NCBI GenBank assembly: GCA_028280225.1
Contig: JANQMF010000086.1
Span: 1-64,000 of the forward strand
Direction: 5' to 3'
Length of the DNA stretch: 64,000 nt
Source: Pseudomonadales bacterium
GTDB lineage: Bacteria > Pseudomonadota > Gammaproteobacteria > Pseudomonadales > Azotimanducaceae
Shown: positions 15,009-24,675 of the stretch, piece after piece
How the letters are laid out: each line of letters starts with the position of its first letter
Position numbering within the stretch: the first letter of the stretch is position 1
Notes under the pieces: model-generated
Database searches by the model: none
Told to the model about the DNA's origin: nothing
What the model saw: the letters and a program-made list of their open reading frames with translations, nothing else
Made by a program: the position numbers and the translations under genes

Positions 15009-15586
15009 AACGGCTGGCCTGGGTGCTCCTGAGCGTGGCGGGTTGTCTGTCAACGGGATGGGCCCACAGTGATGACCGGGCCGCCGGGGTGGAACAGCTC
15101 CACGAACTTCTGCTGACCGCCATGACGTTGCCCGAGCAAAGCGCCCGGGAGAATTTACTGGGCCAACACGTGTTGGCGTTGTTCGACGTCCAGACCATTG
15201 CCCGTATCAGCGCGGGACAGTCCTGGCGATCCCTGCCGGAAGAAAAACGCAGAGAATATGTGGATTTGCTGAGCCAGCTTATTGTCGCCACTTATGCTGA
15301 TCGTTTTGACGCCTTCAACGGGCAGTCCTTTGTCACCGAAGAGATCAGACCCGCCCGGTCCGGCCACGTAGTCCTGACACGCCTGCTGCGGCCGAACGAT
15401 ACCCCGGTCAGCCTGGATTACTATCTGCGTGACAACAAGGTATTCAACGTGGTTGCGGACGGGGTCAGCGATCTGTCCCTGCGCCGGGCGGATTACAGCA
15501 GCATTATCAAAAACGAGGGATTTGACAGCCTGTTAACGCATCTGGCCCGCAAGGTCGCCCTGGCGCGTGGTGAGAGCAATCCGTAA
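15005..15586 (+). CDS. MlaC/Ttg2D-like periplasmic phospholipid-binding protein
   Basis: A 193-residue secreted protein (signal peptide to about residue 20, WA-HS) of the MlaC/toluene-tolerance Ttg2 family. Characteristic stretches are LFDVQTIARISAGQSW, RREYVDLLSQLIVATYADRF, and the C-terminal VVADGVSDLSLRRADYSSII, normally followed by GFDSLLTHLARK. MlaC proteins carry phospholipids across the periplasm between MlaA at the outer membrane and the MlaFEDB ABC complex. Here the gene overlaps dctM by four bases and no MlaFEDB genes follow; TRAP subunits precede it instead. Confidence 0.88.
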   Translation: MKRLAWVLLSVAGCLSTGWAHSDDRAAGVEQLHELLLTAMTLPEQSARENLLGQHVLALFDVQTIARISAGQSWRSLPEEKRREYVDLLSQLIVATYADRFDAFNGQSFVTEEIRPARSGHVVLTRLLRPNDTPVSLDYYLRDNKVFNVVADGVSDLSLRRADYSSIIKNEGFDSLLTHLARKVALARGESNP

Positions 15587-16326
15587 TGCGATGGCTTCTG
15601 GGGCTGACGATATTTATGGGGGGATGCGCCGGCCTTGACGGCGACAACTATGCTGCCTTTGATCAACAGGAGTCCTTAAACCGCAAGAGTTATCAGCTTT
15701 CCGACGCCGTTGACCGCAGCGTGGTTCTGCCTGCGGCCAGGGCTTATCACCGGATAATGCCGGATTGGGTAGAGCGGGGGGTGCTGAATTTTTTCCTCAA
15801 TCTGCGCACCGTGGCCAGTGCGGCAAACGGCTTTTTGCAAGGCAAACCCAAGTCCGGTGCCATTGATCTATCCCGGGTGGCGATTAATTCCACCCTGGGT
15901 CTGGGTGGGGTAATCGACTGGGCCAGTAAGTGGAACCTGCCTTATCAGGAGGAAGACTTTGGCCAGACTCTGGCGGTTTGGGGTTATAAGAAGAGCCGGT
16001 ATGTATACGTACCCTTTATGGGCCCTGCCACGGTCCGGGATCTACCCGGCTTACTGGTGCGCAGCACCTTGCCCCGGATTATTCTGGGCAGGGACTATCA
16101 TCTGGCCATATCCGGGTTGGACCTGATCAGCGTCAGGGCTGATCTGGTTACCGCAACGGATGTACGTGACGTCAGTGCCCTGGACCCTTATGCCTTTACC
16201 CGAGATGCCTATTATCAGCGGCGCAAATACCTGATCTACGATGGTGAACCGCCGGTAGATGACTTTTTTGACAGCTTTGCTGAAGACGACGCGCTGGAGG
16301 ATGATGCCGCGGCGTCAGATCCCTGA
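15586..16326 (+). CDS. MlaA/VacJ-family outer-membrane lipoprotein
   Basis: A 246-residue lipoprotein with lipobox MGGC at residues 11-14, and a VacJ body: NRKSYQLSDAVDRSVVLPAA, NFFLNLRTVASAANGFLQGK, INSTLGLGGVIDWASKWNLP, EDFGQTLAVWG, and YVYVPFMGPATVRDLPG. MlaA is a donut-shaped protein that removes phospholipids from the outer leaflet of the outer membrane and passes them to MlaC. The gene shares one base with the mlaC stop (TAATG) and is two bases from the RND gene. The acidic tail (residues about 228-244) is longer than in E. coli MlaA. Confidence 0.9.
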   Translation: MRWLLGLTIFMGGCAGLDGDNYAAFDQQESLNRKSYQLSDAVDRSVVLPAARAYHRIMPDWVERGVLNFFLNLRTVASAANGFLQGKPKSGAIDLSRVAINSTLGLGGVIDWASKWNLPYQEEDFGQTLAVWGYKKSRYVYVPFMGPATVRDLPGLLVRSTLPRIILGRDYHLAISGLDLISVRADLVTATDVRDVSALDPYAFTRDAYYQRRKYLIYDGEPPVDDFFDSFAEDDALEDDAAASDP

Positions 16327-16328
16327 CT

Positions 16329-18896
16329 ATGCAAGGTATCCTGACAGGCTGGGTCCGGTGGGTCAGTACCCATGCCAGGTTGACGCTGCTGCTTTTGGTG
16401 GTTGCCACCCTGGGTCTGGCCTGGGTGGCGGTGGACCGTTTTCACCTGAATGCAAATCTCAGTGACCTGATCCAGCAGGATGCCCCTTGGCGCACAGACT
16501 TCGACACCTTTGAGGCCAAGTTCCCGGACCTTGTGCGCACCGGCGTAGTGGTCGTTAAGAGCCGGTCCCTGGATCAGGTTGAGCGGTCCACATCCCGGAT
16601 TGTATCGGCCCTGCAGGATCATCCGGATACTTTCCGGGCAGTGGCGGCGCCGGGCAGCGAAGCTTTCTTTCGCAACCACGCCTTGTTGTACATGGGTTTA
16701 GAGGCGCTGGACAATCTTGCGGACCGGCTGGCGGAGGCACAACCCTGGCTGACCGCGGTGGCTCAGGATCCGAGTTTGCGCGGCATATTGGGGTTGGTGG
16801 GGGAAGGTGTCGGCGCCGAAGCTGATCTGCCGGCAGGATTTGCCGATGTGGTTAGCCTGCTGGCCGGATCAGCCCGGCGGCATCTGAATGACCAGGATGC
16901 CCACATTGCCTGGACGGACAAAATATTTGCGCAGGATGATGTGCGTTATCAACTGATCTACTTCAAGGCGCAAACCGTTGCGGGCCAGCCCCTGCCGGAC
17001 GCCCGGGTGGTGGGCAAACTGCGGGAGATTATCGGCTTATTACAACTGCCCCGTGGTGTAGACGTCAGCTTAACCGGAGAAATTCCGTTACAGCATGAAG
17101 AAATTGAGGCAGCGGTGAGTGGGGTCACTCTGGCCGGTTGGCTGTCCTTAGTGCTGTTATTTGTGGTTATGCTGGCTGGGGTACGCTCCGGCAAGATTAT
17201 TGCCGGTACCTTTATCATGCTGGCCATAGGGATCATCTGGACATCCGCTTATGCCATGCTTGCAGTGGGGGAATTCAACACCCTGTCGGTGGTATTTGTG
17301 GTCATGTTTTTTGGCCTTGGGGTGGACTTCGCCTTACACTTTTCCCTGCGTTATCAGGAAGCGGTAAATCACGGGGACGTCACCACATCCCTGCTGGACA
17401 GCACACAGAGTGTGGGCCGGGCTATTTCCCTGTGTACGCTAACAACAGCTATTGGCTTTTTGGGTTTCTGGCCAACAGCTTATGCAGGCCTGGCTGACCT
17501 GGGGGTGATCTGCGCCGGCGGCATGGTAGTGGCCTGGTTGTTAACCTTTACCTTCCTGCCTGCCTTTTACACGGTGGTGGGCGCGCCTCGGGTGCACCAA
17601 ATGGATCTGCCGACCAGCAACCGTATTGTGCAGGCTTTGCTGTTGCGGCGTAATTATGTTGTTGGTCTGGTGGCGGTGGGTGGTCTGCTGGCGGCGGGTC
17701 TGGCGGCTCAGGCAAAATTTGATTATTCGGTATTGGCGTTAAAAGATTCCAATTCCGAGTCCATGCGGGCCTTGCGTGAATTGCAGGCGCAAGGCCTGTC
17801 CACCGACTATCAGCTATTTGTGGTGAGTGACAAGCCAGTGGATGTTGCCCGGGTTGAACAACTGGATGTGGTTGCCGAGGTGCGCACACCCAACCGGCTG
17901 GTACCGACGGAACAAGAGGAAAAGTTAGCGGTGGTACAAGACCTGCAAGGCCTCTTGTACAGTGCCTTGGAACCCCAGCGCCGCTCACCGGTGCCCGATG
18001 CTGTGCAAATCCGCCTGAGTATTCAGGAACTGATTGAAATTATTGATACCGCCTTGGCGGAAGAGGCGGGTCCGCTTGGTAAGCCGCTGGCACAACTTCA
18101 AGAAGATTTGGCGATCCTGATCCAGGCTGATGATACAGCCCTGATGTCCTGGCAGGAGGCAGTGGTCGACGGCTTAGTGGATGAGTTGGAATGGTTAAAT
18201 ACCGCCTTGTGGGTTGACCCGGTTACCTTTGACCAACTGCCCCAATCCACCCGGCAAAGGCTAACGTCCACCACCGGAGAGCAGCTTACGCTCATCCTGC
18301 CCCGGGAAGATATTGCGGATGTCAGCGCACTGTCCGCCTTTATTACCGGGGTGAGGGGGGTGGTTGCCAACGCCACCGGACGTCCGGTCATCGAGTGGGG
18401 TGTGGGCCAAATTGTTGTGGAAGCCTTCCGGCAGGCACTATTGTTTGCGGTGGTGGGCATCTGCCTGGTTTTGGTGGTGGCGCTGGGCCGTTTGAAAACC
18501 GTGGCCATGGTTTTGCTGCCACTGTTATTAACCGCCCTGTGTGCTTTTGCGGTTGGGGTTGCCCTCAATCAGCCGGTGAATATGGCAAGCATATTGGTGT
18601 TGCCGCTGATATTTGGCCTGGGCGTGGATAATGGCATTCATGTGGTCGACCGTTATCTGCATGAAAGTAGCGGTGGTCAGGGGGTAGAAAGGCTGATGCA
18701 TTCCAGTACGCCTCGGGCGGTGCTGTTGTCCACGCTGACCACCATCGGCGCCTTTTCCGCACTCTCCCTGTCCCCACATGCGGGAACCGCCTCCATCGGC
18801 TTTCTGCTCACGGTTTCGGTGGGCTTTTTGCTGCTCTTCACCGTATTTCTGTTACCGGTCTTGCTGGGTGGCCGGGGTAAGTCCGTGTCTCAATGA
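16329..18896 (+). CDS. RND/MMPL-family lipid transporter (HpnN-like)
   Basis: An 855-residue twelve-helix protein built from two similar halves. Each has one helix, a large periplasmic domain and five more helices. Proton-relay aspartates are visible in the paired motifs GLGVDFALHF (D near residue 331) and GLGVDNGIHV (D near residue 765). The first helix and the NLSDLIQQDAPWR stretch match the hopanoid-transporter HpnN branch. HpnN moves hopanoids to the outer membrane in Rhodopseudomonas and Burkholderia; other members move other lipids. No hopanoid synthesis gene is in the window, so the cargo is unknown. Operon position after MlaA and MlaC supports a lipid cargo. Confidence 0.85.
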   Translation: MQGILTGWVRWVSTHARLTLLLLVVATLGLAWVAVDRFHLNANLSDLIQQDAPWRTDFDTFEAKFPDLVRTGVVVVKSRSLDQVERSTSRIVSALQDHPDTFRAVAAPGSEAFFRNHALLYMGLEALDNLADRLAEAQPWLTAVAQDPSLRGILGLVGEGVGAEADLPAGFADVVSLLAGSARRHLNDQDAHIAWTDKIFAQDDVRYQLIYFKAQTVAGQPLPDARVVGKLREIIGLLQLPRGVDVSLTGEIPLQHEEIEAAVSGVTLAGWLSLVLLFVVMLAGVRSGKIIAGTFIMLAIGIIWTSAYAMLAVGEFNTLSVVFVVMFFGLGVDFALHFSLRYQEAVNHGDVTTSLLDSTQSVGRAISLCTLTTAIGFLGFWPTAYAGLADLGVICAGGMVVAWLLTFTFLPAFYTVVGAPRVHQMDLPTSNRIVQALLLRRNYVVGLVAVGGLLAAGLAAQAKFDYSVLALKDSNSESMRALRELQAQGLSTDYQLFVVSDKPVDVARVEQLDVVAEVRTPNRLVPTEQEEKLAVVQDLQGLLYSALEPQRRSPVPDAVQIRLSIQELIEIIDTALAEEAGPLGKPLAQLQEDLAILIQADDTALMSWQEAVVDGLVDELEWLNTALWVDPVTFDQLPQSTRQRLTSTTGEQLTLILPREDIADVSALSAFITGVRGVVANATGRPVIEWGVGQIVVEAFRQALLFAVVGICLVLVVALGRLKTVAMVLLPLLLTALCAFAVGVALNQPVNMASILVLPLIFGLGVDNGIHVVDRYLHESSGGQGVERLMHSSTPRAVLLSTLTTIGAFSALSLSPHAGTASIGFLLTVSVGFLLLFTVFLLPVLLGGRGKSVSQ

Positions 18897-20704
18897 CGGC
18901 GCGGTTTTTGTGGCGTTGGCTGGTACTTTGGCTGGTCCTGGGCACGGTCATGCGGCTGCTGTTTTTGTACCTGTATCCCCAACAGAGCACCCCCTTACAG
19001 GGCGCCGGACTGCTGATGGGGCTGTTTACCGGATTGTTAAATGACCTGCTGGCCTTTGTATTTGCCCCGGGTGTTGTAGCCTTAATTGCGCTGCTTTATG
19101 CCAAGCTGATCCGCCCCGCCTTTGTCCTGGTGATGGCGGTGACGGTGCTGGTGTTTATTGCAGAGATTTTTTTCTGGGTTGAATTTGAGGGCAGGATTGA
19201 TCGTCTGCTGTTCCACTATCTGGCCTATCCCAGGGAAGTAGCGGTATTTTTGGAAGAACAATTTTTCCTCAGCCTGTTTTTTATTCCCTTTGTGCTGGTG
19301 GTGCTGCTGCTTTGTTATTTAGTGGGATGGCCGTCCGCGGAGGTGGCGGGGCAAAACCGGGGGCGTTGCGCTCTGGTGCTGCTTGTGGCGGTAGCCGGGC
19401 TGATGTGGATGATGCCCATTCTGCCACAGGGTTTGGAAACCTCCCGGGTGGCCCGGGAATTTGCCCACAACGGTTATCTCAGTGTTCTGCAGGCGGCCCG
19501 TTACGATGTGGAGCAGATACCCTGGCTGGCCCAGGCCCCGGGTCGTGTTGAGTCCAAGGCTGCGGGTGGCGTTGCTCCGGGTGAGCTTGCCCGGGACATT
19601 CGCCGGCAACTTGCTGACAAACGCCACCTGGTGCTGATTGTTGAGGAATCCCTGGCCGGGCCGGTATGGCTGGATAAGCGTCTGCGGCAGACTTACCTGC
19701 CGAATCTTGACCGTTTACAGGCCAATAGTGTGTTTTTTTCCAACGTATATGCGACGGGAAGCCGTACCACCCGGGGACTGGAAGCCATTTTGAACGGCTT
19801 TCCCCCGCTGCCCGGCATTTCCACCACCCAGCGTCAGGGCGTGCGGCGACTGCCCTCCCTGGCCCGGGCGTTATCCGCCAACGGCTTTCATCCGGTTTTT
19901 GTCTACGGCGGGTGGCCGGGATTTTCCGACTTTTCCGCTTACTGGCACCACACGGGTTTTCAACAGATCCGCTCCCGGGATGATTTTGACGAAGCGTTTG
20001 AAACCTCCTGGGGGGTTTCCGATGGTGCGCTGTTTGCGCGGGTTGAAAAGGAAATGAATACGCTCACCCGTCAACATGCCCGGGTTTTCCTCAGTACGTT
20101 GACGGTCAGTCATCACCGCCCCTACGACTTCCCGCCGGGTGCCGTACCCTGGCCGTCAACCGAGCGCAAATCTGCGCACGCCATGGCGTATGCGGATCAC
20201 AGCCTGGGGAACTTCTTAGAGCGTGTGCAACAGTATCCCTGGTATCAGGATACGGTTTTTGTTGTGGTGGCTGATCACGGTCCAACGCCCCGGGGAGATG
20301 CCCTGATTCCCGCCGACAGTTTCCGTATTCCCCTCCTGGTTTTTGCACAAGGCCTGCAACCACAACAGTTGGATGGGCTGGGTTCCAGCATGAGCCTGCC
20401 CCGGACCGTCCTGGATATGTTGTCGTTGTCCAGTGACGAAACCTTTTATGGCAGCAGCCTGTTATGTAACTGCACAACCCAGGTGCCCCTGGAGTATGGT
20501 TACCACATAGGCCTGTTAGAGCCCGGACAGCTCTGGGTGTGGACCAAGTACGGCAAAATACGCCGTTATGCCCATCTGGGCCCGGGCCGGTTTAAGCTTG
20601 TTGGGGATGCCGGTGAGAGCGAGGGGGCCAGAACCAGGCTGTTGGCGTTATTCGGCAGTGCTTACAGGTGGTATTATCCCTCAAGCACTGTTGTCCATAA
20701 TTGA
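18893..20704 (+). CDS. LTA synthase/sulfatase-family membrane enzyme
   Basis: A 603-residue protein with five N-terminal membrane helices (to about residue 170) and a periplasmic alkaline-phosphatase-fold domain (about 240-560). The nucleophile Thr is in YATGSRTTRGLEA, and metal ligands are in HHRPYDFP and VVADHGPTP. LtaS-family enzymes move phosphoglycerol or phosphoethanolamine from phospholipid headgroups onto glycans or lipids. In this Gram-negative, headgroup transfer to periplasmic glucan, LPS or lipid is more likely than teichoic acid synthesis. It overlaps the RND gene by four bases and ends the operon. Its last 24 bases overlap the convergent GGDEF/EAL gene. Confidence 0.85.
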   Translation: MTARFLWRWLVLWLVLGTVMRLLFLYLYPQQSTPLQGAGLLMGLFTGLLNDLLAFVFAPGVVALIALLYAKLIRPAFVLVMAVTVLVFIAEIFFWVEFEGRIDRLLFHYLAYPREVAVFLEEQFFLSLFFIPFVLVVLLLCYLVGWPSAEVAGQNRGRCALVLLVAVAGLMWMMPILPQGLETSRVAREFAHNGYLSVLQAARYDVEQIPWLAQAPGRVESKAAGGVAPGELARDIRRQLADKRHLVLIVEESLAGPVWLDKRLRQTYLPNLDRLQANSVFFSNVYATGSRTTRGLEAILNGFPPLPGISTTQRQGVRRLPSLARALSANGFHPVFVYGGWPGFSDFSAYWHHTGFQQIRSRDDFDEAFETSWGVSDGALFARVEKEMNTLTRQHARVFLSTLTVSHHRPYDFPPGAVPWPSTERKSAHAMAYADHSLGNFLERVQQYPWYQDTVFVVVADHGPTPRGDALIPADSFRIPLLVFAQGLQPQQLDGLGSSMSLPRTVLDMLSLSSDETFYGSSLLCNCTTQVPLEYGYHIGLLEPGQLWVWTKYGKIRRYAHLGPGRFKLVGDAGESEGARTRLLALFGSAYRWYYPSSTVVHN

Positions 20705-23700
20705 ATCCTGGGCCAGTAGCCGGGAAATTTCATCCAGGCGTACAGCCTTGCTGAACAGCCACCCCTGGGCGTATTCACAATTGTGTTCTTTCAGGAAATT
20801 GAACTGGGGCATGGTTTCGACACCTTCCGCAACCACTTCCATTTTCAGTTGATGGGCCATGGCGATAACAGCGCGGGTAATGGCCATATCATCCGGGTTG
20901 GTGGGAATATCCATTACAAAGCTGCGGTCAACCTTGACGGTATCGATGGGAAAACGTTTTAAATAGTTAAGGGAGGAGTAGCCGGTACCAAAGTCGTCAA
21001 TGGCCAGACTGACACCCAGGTCAGCCAATCGCCCCACCGTGGCTTGGGCAGCGGCGACGTCATGCATCAACATGGTTTCGGTAATTTCAATTTCCAGATG
21101 TTCCGGGTTCAGACCGGTTTCGCGCAAGCTGCGGCGCACGGTGGTGATCAGGTTGGGGTCGCGGAATTGCCTGGGCGAAATATTGATGGCTATCTGAATG
21201 GGGGAACCGTGCTCGGACCCCAGCTGCTGCCCCGCCCGGCAAGCGGTTGATATGATCCAACTGCCGATATCGATAATGCTGCCGGTGTCTTCAGCGATAG
21301 TAATGAATTCATCGGGCATAAGAATGCCCCGCTCCGGATGATTCCAGCGTATCAAACTTTCAACACCCACAATTTTGCCGTGTTCAATGGATATTTTTGG
21401 CTGGTAATATAATTCGAACTCGTCATTTTCCAGAGCCTGACGAATTTCATATTCGGTACGCAGGCGTTTAACCGCATTGGTGTTAAAGTCCTGACTATAA
21501 AACTGGTAGTTATTGCGGCCGTGTTCCTTAGCCTTGTACATGGCCAGGTCAGCGTTACGTAACAGCAGGTTGGGATCCAGACCGTCCCCGGGAACCACGG
21601 TGATACCGATGCTGGTGGTCACAATCAGCGGATGGTTTGAGATGGTAATGGGTTCGCGCAGGTGGTTGAGGATTTTCTGAGCGACCAGCCCCGCATCACT
21701 TGGAGTGCCGATTTCCGTCAGTAGAATGGTAAATTCATCTCCCCCGGTCCGGGCCACGGTATCTTCCTTGCGGACACATTGTTGCAGCCGGGTGGCAACC
21801 TCGCGAAGCAGATTGTCACCCACCTGGTGGCCCAGGGTATCGTTGACCCGCTTGAAGTTATCCAGATCCAGAAACAGCAGCGCGCTGGCCCGGTTCGTGC
21901 GCAGGCTGTGCTCAATGGCCTGATTAAGGCGGTCCTGGAACAGGCGGCGGTTGGCCAGATTCGTCAGGGTGTCATAGAAGGCCATCTGTTCCATGCGTTG
22001 CTGACCCTGCTTGATATCGGTGATGTCCGCAATTTGCACAATGTAATAAATGGGCTCACCTTGGCTGGAGTGTTGTAACACAACGTGAAAGTTCACCCAC
22101 ATTTCTAAACTGTTTTGACAAACCATCCGACGTTCGGACTTATGGATGGAGCTGCGGTGGATCATGCCGGTGAGGGTTTCTTTCAGGTTGGCCCTATCTT
22201 CGGACGGTACCAGCCTGGATATGTGGATACCGTTCATGTGTTGCTCGTCATAAGCCAGCAGATTGGCGGCCATATGGTTGGACTGAAAGATGTGTCCCTG
22301 CATATCGACCAGCATGATGCCAATGGGTGCGCTTTCAAAAATACCCCGAAAACGTTCTTCGCTACCCCGCAGCCGCTCTTCGGTGGCCCGCTGCCGGCTG
22401 ATATCTTTGGAGATCGCCATAATGTAGGCCTCTCCGGACAGCTCCAGAGTGGTTGCGGATACCAGGCACGGGATGAGGTCGCCCCCCTTGGTGGTGAGGT
22501 TGATCTCATGATTGTTTATCGTGCCACTTTCGGTGAGTTCCTCGGTTGCCGAGTCCATAAACTCGGAGGTTAAGAATATTTCCGAAGCAAATATGGACGT
22601 GCCGACGAGTTCGTCCCGGCGATAACCGGAGCGTTTGATGGCTGCGTTGTTGGCATCGGTAACCACGCCGTCGCTTTGCCGCAGAATAACAATACCGTCC
22701 GGGCTGCGGCTGAAGATTTTTTCGAACTTCTCTTCACTCTCCACCAAGGCGGCTTCCGCTGAAATGCGTTTGGTGATGTCTCTGCCGATGCACAAGGTGC
22801 ACAGCTCGTTGTCGATTTCGATGTAGCGCAACGAAATTTCGACGTGTACCAATTCTCCGGCGGTGTTGCTCAAAGTGGTTTCGTAAGCGATGACTTCTTT
22901 GTCTTCCCGCAACTGCTGGACCACGGCATTACGTTCAGCCCCATTTTTCCAGAAGTTCAGGGTGTTGACGGTTTCGCCGATGGCAACCTCTCGGCTGAAC
23001 CCCAGCAGTCTGCTGAAACCTTCGTTAAAGTCGATCACCACCTCATCGCTGGCGCGCAGGATCAGGATCGCGTCGGGACTGCTGTGAAAAACCTGGCTGA
23101 AGCGGGCCTGGGCGCGTTTTTGTTCTTCCAGGGCAGCACGGTGCGCGTTGGAGGTTTGCATGATCACCGCGTAGGCGGCCTGTCCAATCTCGCCAAGGCG
23201 TACGATTTGCATGTTGACGGATGGATTGTGCTGCCCCAGCAGGGAAATTTCGGCGATGTTGGCGGTGTTGCGGGAGGTGCGGGTGAAAGCTTCCAACGCT
23301 TTCATGAAGTTGCGCCGGTGAGATGTTTTTATGCAATTGTAGATAGGCTGTCCAACCAGATTGCCGAACTCCCGCTCCAAAGCTGTGGTGGCCTTGTTGT
23401 TGGCAAAGGTGATGTGCAGTTTTGGACTGATCAGCAACACCATATCCGAAGTGTTGGTTAAAATTCTCTGTAATTGGGTGGAGGCTGCCTCAAGAGCGGT
23501 CTGGGTGGTTGAACTGGCGCTGGGTTCGGAAAACTGGATGACATAGTAACGGGGGCGGCCGGCGGAATCCCGCGCCAGCTTGCCGTGTCCACGTACCGTG
23601 GTTACTCGATTTTCGTCGTTGGTAATTTCACACTCTATATCCAGCGCCTGGCCCTCAACCAGGTCCTGTGCGTGTTCCTGAATAAGTTGCCAGCTCTGTT

Positions 23701-24172
23701 CGTCTAACAAGGTATTCAGGCTTTGTCCCGCCAGCTTTTCTCCCGGGCGCTGCAGCAATTTGGCGGCCTGGTAGTTGGCGGTCAAAACCCGGCCGGCAAA
23801 ATCCGTAATCAATAATCCGGTGGGGGCCTGATCCAGGGCGTTGCGCAGTTCCCCAATACTCAGCGCGTTGTTCTTCGGGTCCCACTTCAGCAGCAGAACG
23901 GTAAGCCACAGACCACCTATCCACAACGACTCCCCATAACTGGGTAGCGTCATATGGGTCGCGTGGGGCAGAGCAAGGCTCAGGGTGGCCAGACCGGCCA
24001 CAATGGGTGGAATGAAAGGTTGCCCCAATAGGGAAGAGCTGACCACGGCCAGGATCAGCAAACCCATGGCAATGCTTGCCTCGGGCATAATCCAGTTCAC
24101 CGCCGAGCCTACCGTTAGAAAAAACAACGGTATGGCAAAGGCAAGAACTAGCCGTACTCGAGAAAAATTCAT
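20681..24172 (-). CDS. Membrane-anchored PAS(x5)-GGDEF-EAL cyclic-di-GMP signalling protein
   Basis: A 1163-residue bifunctional c-di-GMP protein. Three to four hydrophobic segments fill residues 1-95. Five PAS-like sensor domains follow at about 105-215, 230-345, 355-470, 480-595 and 605-722. The GGDEF domain (730-895) has an intact GGDEF at 810-814 and an RxxD inhibition site (RKED, 801-804), so diguanylate cyclase activity with product feedback is expected. The EAL domain (905-1155) has ESL in place of EAL at 938-940 and intact IDDFGTGYSSL and EGVET motifs, so phosphodiesterase activity is plausible too. No haem or flavin PAS signature stands out. It is transcribed alone, convergent with the lipid operon. 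Confidence 0.92.
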   Translation of the reverse strand: MNFSRVRLVLAFAIPLFFLTVGSAVNWIMPEASIAMGLLILAVVSSSLLGQPFIPPIVAGLATLSLALPHATHMTLPSYGESLWIGGLWLTVLLLKWDPKNNALSIGELRNALDQAPTGLLITDFAGRVLTANYQAAKLLQRPGEKLAGQSLNTLLDEQSWQLIQEHAQDLVEGQALDIECEITNDENRVTTVRGHGKLARDSAGRPRYYVIQFSEPSASSTTQTALEAASTQLQRILTNTSDMVLLISPKLHITFANNKATTALEREFGNLVGQPIYNCIKTSHRRNFMKALEAFTRTSRNTANIAEISLLGQHNPSVNMQIVRLGEIGQAAYAVIMQTSNAHRAALEEQKRAQARFSQVFHSSPDAILILRASDEVVIDFNEGFSRLLGFSREVAIGETVNTLNFWKNGAERNAVVQQLREDKEVIAYETTLSNTAGELVHVEISLRYIEIDNELCTLCIGRDITKRISAEAALVESEEKFEKIFSRSPDGIVILRQSDGVVTDANNAAIKRSGYRRDELVGTSIFASEIFLTSEFMDSATEELTESGTINNHEINLTTKGGDLIPCLVSATTLELSGEAYIMAISKDISRQRATEERLRGSEERFRGIFESAPIGIMLVDMQGHIFQSNHMAANLLAYDEQHMNGIHISRLVPSEDRANLKETLTGMIHRSSIHKSERRMVCQNSLEMWVNFHVVLQHSSQGEPIYYIVQIADITDIKQGQQRMEQMAFYDTLTNLANRRLFQDRLNQAIEHSLRTNRASALLFLDLDNFKRVNDTLGHQVGDNLLREVATRLQQCVRKEDTVARTGGDEFTILLTEIGTPSDAGLVAQKILNHLREPITISNHPLIVTTSIGITVVPGDGLDPNLLLRNADLAMYKAKEHGRNNYQFYSQDFNTNAVKRLRTEYEIRQALENDEFELYYQPKISIEHGKIVGVESLIRWNHPERGILMPDEFITIAEDTGSIIDIGSWIISTACRAGQQLGSEHGSPIQIAINISPRQFRDPNLITTVRRSLRETGLNPEHLEIEITETMLMHDVAAAQATVGRLADLGVSLAIDDFGTGYSSLNYLKRFPIDTVKVDRSFVMDIPTNPDDMAITRAVIAMAHQLKMEVVAEGVETMPQFNFLKEHNCEYAQGWLFSKAVRLDEISRLLAQDSIMDNSA

Positions 24173-24212
24173 ATTACAATCTGTCCAGCGTCGCTGCTAA
24201 ACGGAGTCATCC

Positions 24213-24620
24213 ATGAACACCATTGTCAACCTATCTGTGGACAGCCAGGGGCTCTATGACATCACGCACAAAGTCGGGGAGGCGTTGTCGGACAACACCT
24301 TGAATGAGGGATTGGTCACACTTTTTATCCGCCACACCTCAGCAAGTCTGCTGATTCAAGAGAATGCGGATCCGGCGGCACGCGGGGATCTTGAGCGGTG
24401 GTTGAACCGGCTGGTACCGGAGGAGGATCCGTTGTACACCCATGTTGAGGAGGGTCCGGATGATATGCCTGCGCATATTAAGGCTGCCCTCACCGCCACA
24501 TCCCTGTCCATCCCCTTGCTTGACGGGCGGCTTGCCCTGGGCACCTGGCAGGGAATATTTTTGTGGGAACACCGGCATCACCCGGGCACACGCCAATTAG
24601 TGGTGAATGTGCTCGGTTAA
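24213..24620 (+). CDS. yjbQ: YjbQ-family (UPF0047) protein, secondary thiamine-phosphate synthase
   Basis: A 135-residue single-domain protein of the UPF0047/YjbQ family. The conserved residues are in FIRHTSASLLIQENADP, HVEEGPDDMPAHIKAAL and the C-terminal LWEHRHHPGTRQLVV, which supply the metal-binding histidines. E. coli YjbQ has weak thiamine-phosphate synthase activity, but the in vivo role of the family is not settled. The gene is divergent from the GGDEF/EAL gene (40-base gap) and convergent with the next gene. Confidence 0.88.
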   Translation: MNTIVNLSVDSQGLYDITHKVGEALSDNTLNEGLVTLFIRHTSASLLIQENADPAARGDLERWLNRLVPEEDPLYTHVEEGPDDMPAHIKAALTATSLSIPLLDGRLALGTWQGIFLWEHRHHPGTRQLVVNVLG

Positions 24621-24675
24621 GCGCGACCGGATAGTGAGCGGATAAAGGGCAGCGGCGTGCTTTCTGCTCAACCCG

